Part shown: in pieces, positions 5,311 to 8,331 of the stretch
How the letters are laid out: every line of letters begins with the position of its first letter
How positions within the stretch are numbered: the stretch's first letter is position 1
Assembly (NCBI GenBank): GCA_034408745.1
Contig: JAWXCM010000270.1
Location: 1 to 8,331 of the forward strand
Length of the DNA: 8,331 nt
Reading direction: 5' to 3'
Origin: JAWXCM01 sp034408745
Lineage (GTDB): Bacteria; Acidobacteriota; Terriglobia; Bryobacterales; Bryobacteraceae
The notes under the pieces: model-generated
Told to the model about the DNA's origin: nothing
Seen by the model: only the letters and a program-made list of their open reading frames with translations
The model's database searches: none
Made by a program: the position numbers and the translations under genes

Positions 5311-5462
5311 TGCCGCGCAAACGCAGTGGACGCCCCCATGGGTTTCCCACCATTGACGTCGACATGCCAGAACGCAGGAACTTGCTGGCGAAGATCAACC
5401 GGATGAGCGCCATTGATGCCATGACACTCGGGACAGGCGGCCGCCTGCCCAGGGCTGACTAA
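5310..5462 (+). CDS. Unrecognised 50-residue protein coupled to the MbcA-like gene
   Basis: The ATG uses the last base of the preceding stop (TGATG), a classic coupling signal. The 50-residue product starts with a very basic stretch (MPRKRSGRPHG), followed by FPTIDVDMPERRNLLAKINR and SAIDAMTLGTGGRLPRAD. No membrane segment, signal peptide or known motif is visible. It is much too short for a RES toxin. It ends in TAA at 5460-5462, overlapping by 4 bases the stop of the convergent 98-residue gene. Position says it belongs with the toxin-binding domain protein. Whether it is a toxin, an accessory protein or a leftover cannot be told. It could also be a chance frame. Confidence 0.45.
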   Translation: MPRKRSGRPHGFPTIDVDMPERRNLLAKINRMSAIDAMTLGTGGRLPRAD

Positions 5463-5755
5463 AGAGCTCGCAAAGCCTCGATTACCTCTTCGGTGTATTC
5501 AATCTGGCCGTCCCAGAACCGTACCAGGACATCCAGATTCAAGGCCACCCATTCTCTAAGGCGCGCCAGATCCTGTGGAGACAGCTCACCATCGACTACC
5601 CGGACTTCCGGGCGCAGTGCGACGGAGATCAAGTCCTCGCTCTTAGCTTTCGGGCCAGGCGAAACCTTGACGCGGATGTCGTGCTTTGCTCCTGCTTTGG
5701 GCGATATCCAGACCACGAAGGGCAATCCAGTTCGCTTGGGAGACAGATTCGCCAT
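5459..5755 (-). CDS. Conserved-looking 98-residue protein of unknown function
   Basis: From the ATG at 5755 the product begins MANLSPKRTGLPFVVWISPK. It continues with HDIRVKVSPGPKAKSEDLIS, VRVVDGELSPQDLARLREWV and ALNLDVLVRFWDGQIEYTEE, and ends EALRAL. It looks like a compact soluble alpha/beta protein: beta strands (FVVWIS, IRVKVS, VRVVDG), then a helical C-terminus with W-D-G. I have an impression of similar small proteins in mobile regions but cannot name the family. There is no clear Shine-Dalgarno before ATG 5755. The frame is open far upstream, but that part lies across from the IS66 remnant and is a shadow. Its TAG overlaps the convergent small gene at 5310-5462. No damage is seen. Confidence 0.7.
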   Translation of the reverse strand: MANLSPKRTGLPFVVWISPKAGAKHDIRVKVSPGPKAKSEDLISVALRPEVRVVDGELSPQDLARLREWVALNLDVLVRFWDGQIEYTEEVIEALRAL

Positions 5756-5872
5756 CGTGTAGAAGTCATCGACACCAGTCAGAAGTAACCCGGTTGCCAC
5801 GTAGCCATGGTAACGAAATAGACCCGCCCTGTACAAATCTGAGATGACGATACCCAGCAGCATTGCCGAACT

Positions 5873-6858
5873 GAATTTCCCGAAGGACTGGAAGAGAACC
5901 TGGGCATCCCGCTGCCGGCGGCCACGCAGTGTCAGATCATGGCGGAAACGGCGGTCCCACTTCAGCCCGCGCTCGAGGAACTGATGCGCCAGGCGGCGCG
6001 CGGAGAAGTGGCGCACAACGACGATACTTCGATGCGCGTGTTGTCGCTGGACCGGGATGCGGATCTTTCCCCGGAGCGCACCGGGGTGTTCACCAGCGGG
6101 ATCGTATGGGTTGCCGGGGAGCGCCGCATTGCGCTGTATTTCACCGGCTGCAAACACGCCGGCGAGAATCTGGCGGAGGTGCTGAAACAGCGGCCTCCGG
6201 GCCTTTCGCCTCCTATTCAAATGTGCGACGCGCTCTCGAGGAATGTGCCGAAACTCAACGCCACGCTGGTGGCGAACTGCAACGCTCACAGCCGGCGGAA
6301 CTTCGTGAAAGTGACGGCCAGTTTTCCGGACGAGTGCCAGTTCGTGCTGGAAACACTGGGCGAGGTCTTCGGCTACGACGAGCAGGCGCGCAAGCAGGGC
6401 CTGTCGCCCAATGGGCGCCTCCATTTCCACCAGGAGCACAGCGAACCGGTAATGGAAAGCTGCGCGCGTGGTCGAATGCCCAGTTCGAGGAGAGGAAAGT
6501 CGAACCGAACTCCGGTCTGGGTCAGGCGATCTCCTATTTGCTGAGACACTGGGAAAAACTCACTCTCTTTCTGCGAGTTGCGGGGGCGCCCATCGACAAC
6601 AATCTGGTCGAGCGTGCGCTGAAGAAAGCCATCCTTCATCGAAGGAACTCTCTGTTTTACAAAACCCGGAATGGAGCGCGGATGGGCGATCTGTTCATGA
6701 GCCTGATTCACACCTGCGAGTTGAACGGCGTTAATCCATTCGACTATCTCATCGAGTTGCAGCGCCATGCCGGAGAGTTGAAGAGAGTCCCTTCAGAGTG
6801 GATGCCCTGGAGTTATCGCGATACCCTGGCACGATTCGCTGCCCCCGCGGCCGCGTAA
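5873..6858 (+). pseudogene. IS66-family transposase, 5'-truncated and frameshifted
   Basis: This is the C-terminal two thirds of a DDE transposase. Family sequence starts abruptly around 5873 (EFPEGLEENLGIPLPAATQC). It includes the first catalytic Asp (VAHNDDTSMRVL), the second (IQMCDALSRN) and LANCNAHSRRNF-like text (here VANCNAHSRRNF). Near 6455 one base is missing: VME should continue into KLRAW, and the frame changes. The rest, with KVEPNSGLGQAISYLLRHWE, the Glu of NNLVERALKKA, LFYKTRNGARMGDLFMSLIH and WMPWSYRDTLARF, runs to TAA at 6856-6858. The N-terminal third, the accessory IS66 genes and recognisable terminal inverted repeats are absent. The element is therefore dead. Its left break lies about 118 bases from the 98-residue gene start. 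Confidence 0.9.
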
Positions 6859-6874
6859 TATGATTAGTCCTGCA

Positions 6875-6900
6875 TGGCCGAAAAGGATTGTCTTCGGCCA
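6875..6900. repeat. Hairpin/inverted repeat before the serine recombinase
   Basis: TGGCCGAA (6875-6882) and TTCGGCCA (6893-6900) are perfect 8-base inverted arms with a 10-base centre. A partial direct repeat of the left side (GCATGGCCGAAA at 6872, GCATGCCGAAAT at 6911) follows. No T-tract is present, so it is not a standard terminator for the IS66 remnant. It could be a recombinase-binding site or control element for the gene that follows. Confidence 0.4.
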
Positions 6901-6920
6901 CGCGGACCGGGCATGCCGAA

Positions 6921-7571
6921 ATGGCCGCAAAACGGGCATCTGAGAAGACGAAATCAGGACAGGTTTTTGGCCAGCGACGAAAGAAACCACAAATGTTTCG
7001 TGTCAGCCTGTATGCCCGCGTCTCGACACAGGATCAGCAGACGCTTCCTCTACAGATGCGCGCCATGCGCGAGTACGCCGCCACGCGCGGCTGGACCATC
7101 GTCATGCAGACGAAGGAAGTCGGCTCCGGCGCTTCCGAACGCGAACTGCTGCAGAAGCTGATGGAAGCAGCGCGACGGCGTGAGATCGATATCGTACTCG
7201 TCTGGCGTCTGGACCGCCGGGGACGATCACTGCCGGATCTGGTCTCAACGCTGGAAGAGCTGAATCATCTCGGCGTGGGTTTCGTGTCGTTGACCGAGGC
7301 TCTGGATCTGACCACACCAACTGGCCGGGCCATGGCCGGTATGCTGTCTGTCTTTGCGGCCTTTGAACACGAGATCTTGCGAGAACGTGTTCGAGCCGGC
7401 ATCGCTCATGCACGACAGAATGGCAAGCGACTGGGCCGGCCGGCAACGGCAGCAGCCAAAACGACTGAGATCCGGAAGCTGTACCGCGCCGGCATCAGCA
7501 AGGCCGAGATCGCCCGGCGTCTGCAAATCGGCAGAACGTCGGTGCGACGCATTCTGGACACAAAACAATGA
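6921..7571 (+). CDS. Serine recombinase (resolvase/invertase family)
   Basis: A complete small serine recombinase, 216 residues from the ATG at 6921. The catalytic domain starts at MFRVSLYARVST with nucleophile Ser35 and Arg33. VLVWRLDRRGRSLPDL supplies the active-site Arg99 and Arg102. LTTPTGRAMAGMLSVFAAFE and EHEILRERVRAGI form the end of the core and the dimer E-helix. NGKRLGRP leads to the C-terminal HTH (TTEIRKLYRAGISKAEIARR, IGRTSVRRIL). Members usually start right before the first strand, so the ATG at 6993 (192 residues) is an equally good start. The 24 extra residues are lysine/arginine-rich, and neither start has a strong Shine-Dalgarno. It overlaps the next gene by ATGA. Its target site is unknown; the hairpin at 6875-6900 is one candidate. 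Confidence 0.93.
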   Translation: MAAKRASEKTKSGQVFGQRRKKPQMFRVSLYARVSTQDQQTLPLQMRAMREYAATRGWTIVMQTKEVGSGASERELLQKLMEAARRREIDIVLVWRLDRRGRSLPDLVSTLEELNHLGVGFVSLTEALDLTTPTGRAMAGMLSVFAAFEHEILRERVRAGIAHARQNGKRLGRPATAAAKTTEIRKLYRAGISKAEIARRLQIGRTSVRRILDTKQ

Positions 7572-7933
7572 AGAAGCCACGGAAGGATCCTGTCCGGGAA
7601 CACCGGATTCACGAAGAAGCCATCGTCGACGCCGGACCTGACGAACAGGCCATGGGCTGGTACTACTATTTGCAGAACAAGCTTGCCTTTCCTTTCCAGG
7701 CCATATGCATTTCGGCGCGGATTACCTCACCGCTCACCAAAGGCGAGCACGTCCAGGTGCTGCGCATGGCGCCGGAGGACACCTGCATGAAGGACATGCT
7801 CGTAGTAACTCGATGGCAAGGGCGAAACCTCGCCGTCCCACTCTCTCAACTCACCCCAGTCGATCCTGACGACTCAACCGATGAGGCAGTCGGAGACTGG
7901 CATTACTGGGTGGCATACGGTTACCAGCTCTAA
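7568..7933 (+). CDS. CcbP-type calcium-binding protein
   Basis: A 121-residue soluble acidic protein. Residues 11-35 (EHRIHEEAIVDAGPDEQAMG, then WYYYL) are the hallmark of the CcbP family (cyanobacterial Ca2+-binding protein, no EF hands). They are followed by FPFQAICISAR, SPLTKGEHVQVLRMAPED, RWQGRNLAVPLSQLTPVD and the C-terminal DWHYWVAYGYQL. Ca2+ binding in this family relies on surface acidic residues. From memory, relatives read VDAYGPEE where this one has VDAGPDE (one residue fewer), which might alter the site. The ATG at 7568 overlaps the recombinase stop (ATGA), so the two genes are co-translated. Its role beside a recombinase is unknown. No signal peptide is present, so it acts in the cytoplasm. 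Confidence 0.88.
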   Translation: MKKPRKDPVREHRIHEEAIVDAGPDEQAMGWYYYLQNKLAFPFQAICISARITSPLTKGEHVQVLRMAPEDTCMKDMLVVTRWQGRNLAVPLSQLTPVDPDDSTDEAVGDWHYWVAYGYQL

Positions 7934-8171
7934 TTTCCACGCTTTACGCATCCTTGCCGAAACCTCACGAAGGAGTCCGTTGTTTAAGAATGCCTGACAA
8001 CACACCGGAGGGGAAATGCGCTCCCTGTCCGTTAAACACACGATGCGTTGGGTCAGCCTGAAGTGGAGGGGCGCGCTCTCGGCCAGCGGGTATGTCGCCC
8101 TTCGGACCGCGGTTTTCAAGGCATCCGGATGCTCATGGGGACATCGCCTGTGCATTTAAAACCAGGTCCAC
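7934..8171. other. Intergenic stretch after the CcbP gene
   Basis: No gene is supported with confidence. A 47-codon frame (8016-8159, plus) has GGAGGGG just before its ATG, but its composition (many W, R, S and C residues and no domain) looks like chance. A minus-strand frame across 7874-8155 is also open without motifs. No intrinsic terminator with a T-tract is seen for either flanking gene. Confidence 0.4.
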
Positions 8172-8331
8172 TCACTGAGAGTCGGTCAATAGTCGGGTGG
8201 GGTTGATAACCGCCTGTTCGGTCCCTTCGTCAACCTTGGAGGCCTCTCCTTGTTGGACTCGCCAGTATGCATCCATTTCTTCGGGGGCAACCTTGCCCAT
8301 GGTTACCGGAATGCGTGTCGTGATTATCTGA
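8172..8331 (-). CDS. C-terminal end of an unrecognised protein (5' end outside window)
   Basis: Fifty-two residues enter from the right edge and end at TGA (8172-8174). They read IITTRIPVTMGKVAPEEMDA, YWRVQQGEASKVDEGTEQAV and INPTRLLTDSQ. The text is hydrophilic and protein-like, with MGKVAPEEMDAYWRVQQGEA suggesting a helical segment. I cannot name the family. An internal ATG at 8301 could start a 42-residue protein, but there is no convincing Shine-Dalgarno in front of it. The frame is open to the edge, so a longer gene is more likely. Confidence 0.5.
   Translation of the reverse strand, partial: QIITTRIPVTMGKVAPEEMDAYWRVQQGEASKVDEGTEQAVINPTRLLTDSQ

Noticed and set aside
5459..6439. Long minus-strand frame of 326 codons extending the 98-residue gene
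   Set aside because: Everything beyond 5755 is antisense to the IS66 transposase or lacks coding character; only the 98-residue end is credible.
6811..6822. TTATCGCGATA palindrome
   Set aside because: Lies in the IS66 reading frame (WSYRDTL codons) and is explained by coding sequence.
7874..8155. Minus-strand open frame of 93 codons
   Set aside because: Overlaps the end of the CcbP gene and shows no domain or ribosome-binding site.
8016..8159. 47-codon frame with GGAGGGG before its ATG
   Set aside because: Spacing to the ATG is short, composition is not protein-like, there is no motif, and no coupling to neighbours; more likely chance.
8324..8330. TTATCTG at the right edge as a second half-site of the 13-6-13 palindrome
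   Set aside because: Only 7 bases match and the next base differs; it lies in a coding frame.
1..8331. CRISPR array, integron attC array, tRNA or rRNA genes
   Set aside because: No regularly spaced repeats, cloverleaf or rRNA motif could be found on either strand.

Overview
This window reads as an accessory 'parts yard' from a moderately GC-rich (by eye mid-to-high 50s % GC) free-living bacterium. The IS66 and recombinase variants and the pile-up of toxin-antitoxin (TA) genes are reminiscent of soil Acidobacteriota (Solibacter/Bryobacter-like). That placement is a memory-based impression, not a demonstrated one. No rRNA, tRNA, CRISPR or core housekeeping gene is visible.

Layout, left to right. 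(1) Positions 1-604, minus strand: an intact PIN-toxin/ribbon-helix-helix antitoxin pair, with the toxin cut by the window edge. Upstream lies a promoter whose perfect TATAAT sits inside a double palindromic operator (619-652). (2) Positions 707-746: a 13-6-13 near-perfect palindrome that looks like a tyrosine-recombinase core site. (3) Positions 850 to about 1345, plus strand: a VapB/VapC pair ruined by frameshifts and a nonsense codon. (4) Positions 3325-1363, minus strand: a tightly packed set made of a zinc-finger HNH-like nuclease, a tyrosine recombinase with all catalytic residues (joined by a TTGA overlap), and an unrecognised small protein.

(5) Positions 3722-3958, plus strand: a lone antitoxin. 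(6) Positions 4912-3982, minus strand: an XRE regulator (broken), an antitoxin (intact) and a RelE-type toxin (broken). They end at a rho-independent terminator that lies inside the coding end of the convergent lone antitoxin. (7) Positions 5128-5462, plus strand: a bare MbcA/ParS toxin-binding domain followed through TGATG by a 50-residue protein. It meets a convergent 98-residue conserved-looking gene (5755-5459) with a 4-base overlap. (8) Positions 5873-6858: a 5'-truncated, frameshifted IS66 transposase. (9) Positions 6921-7933, plus strand: a complete serine recombinase coupled by ATGA to a CcbP-type calcium-binding protein. (10) Positions 8331-8172, minus strand: the tail of an unrecognised gene.

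Five separate TA-type loci, three DNA-rearranging enzymes (tyrosine recombinase, serine recombinase, IS66) and an HNH-like nuclease in 8.3 kb suggest a recombination hotspot where modules arrive and decay. Toxins and regulators are broken or missing in several modules, while antitoxins more often remain readable. The most interesting candidates for something undescribed are the HNH-recombinase operon with the 13-6-13 palindrome, the recombinase-CcbP pair, and the bare MbcA domain with its 50-residue partner.
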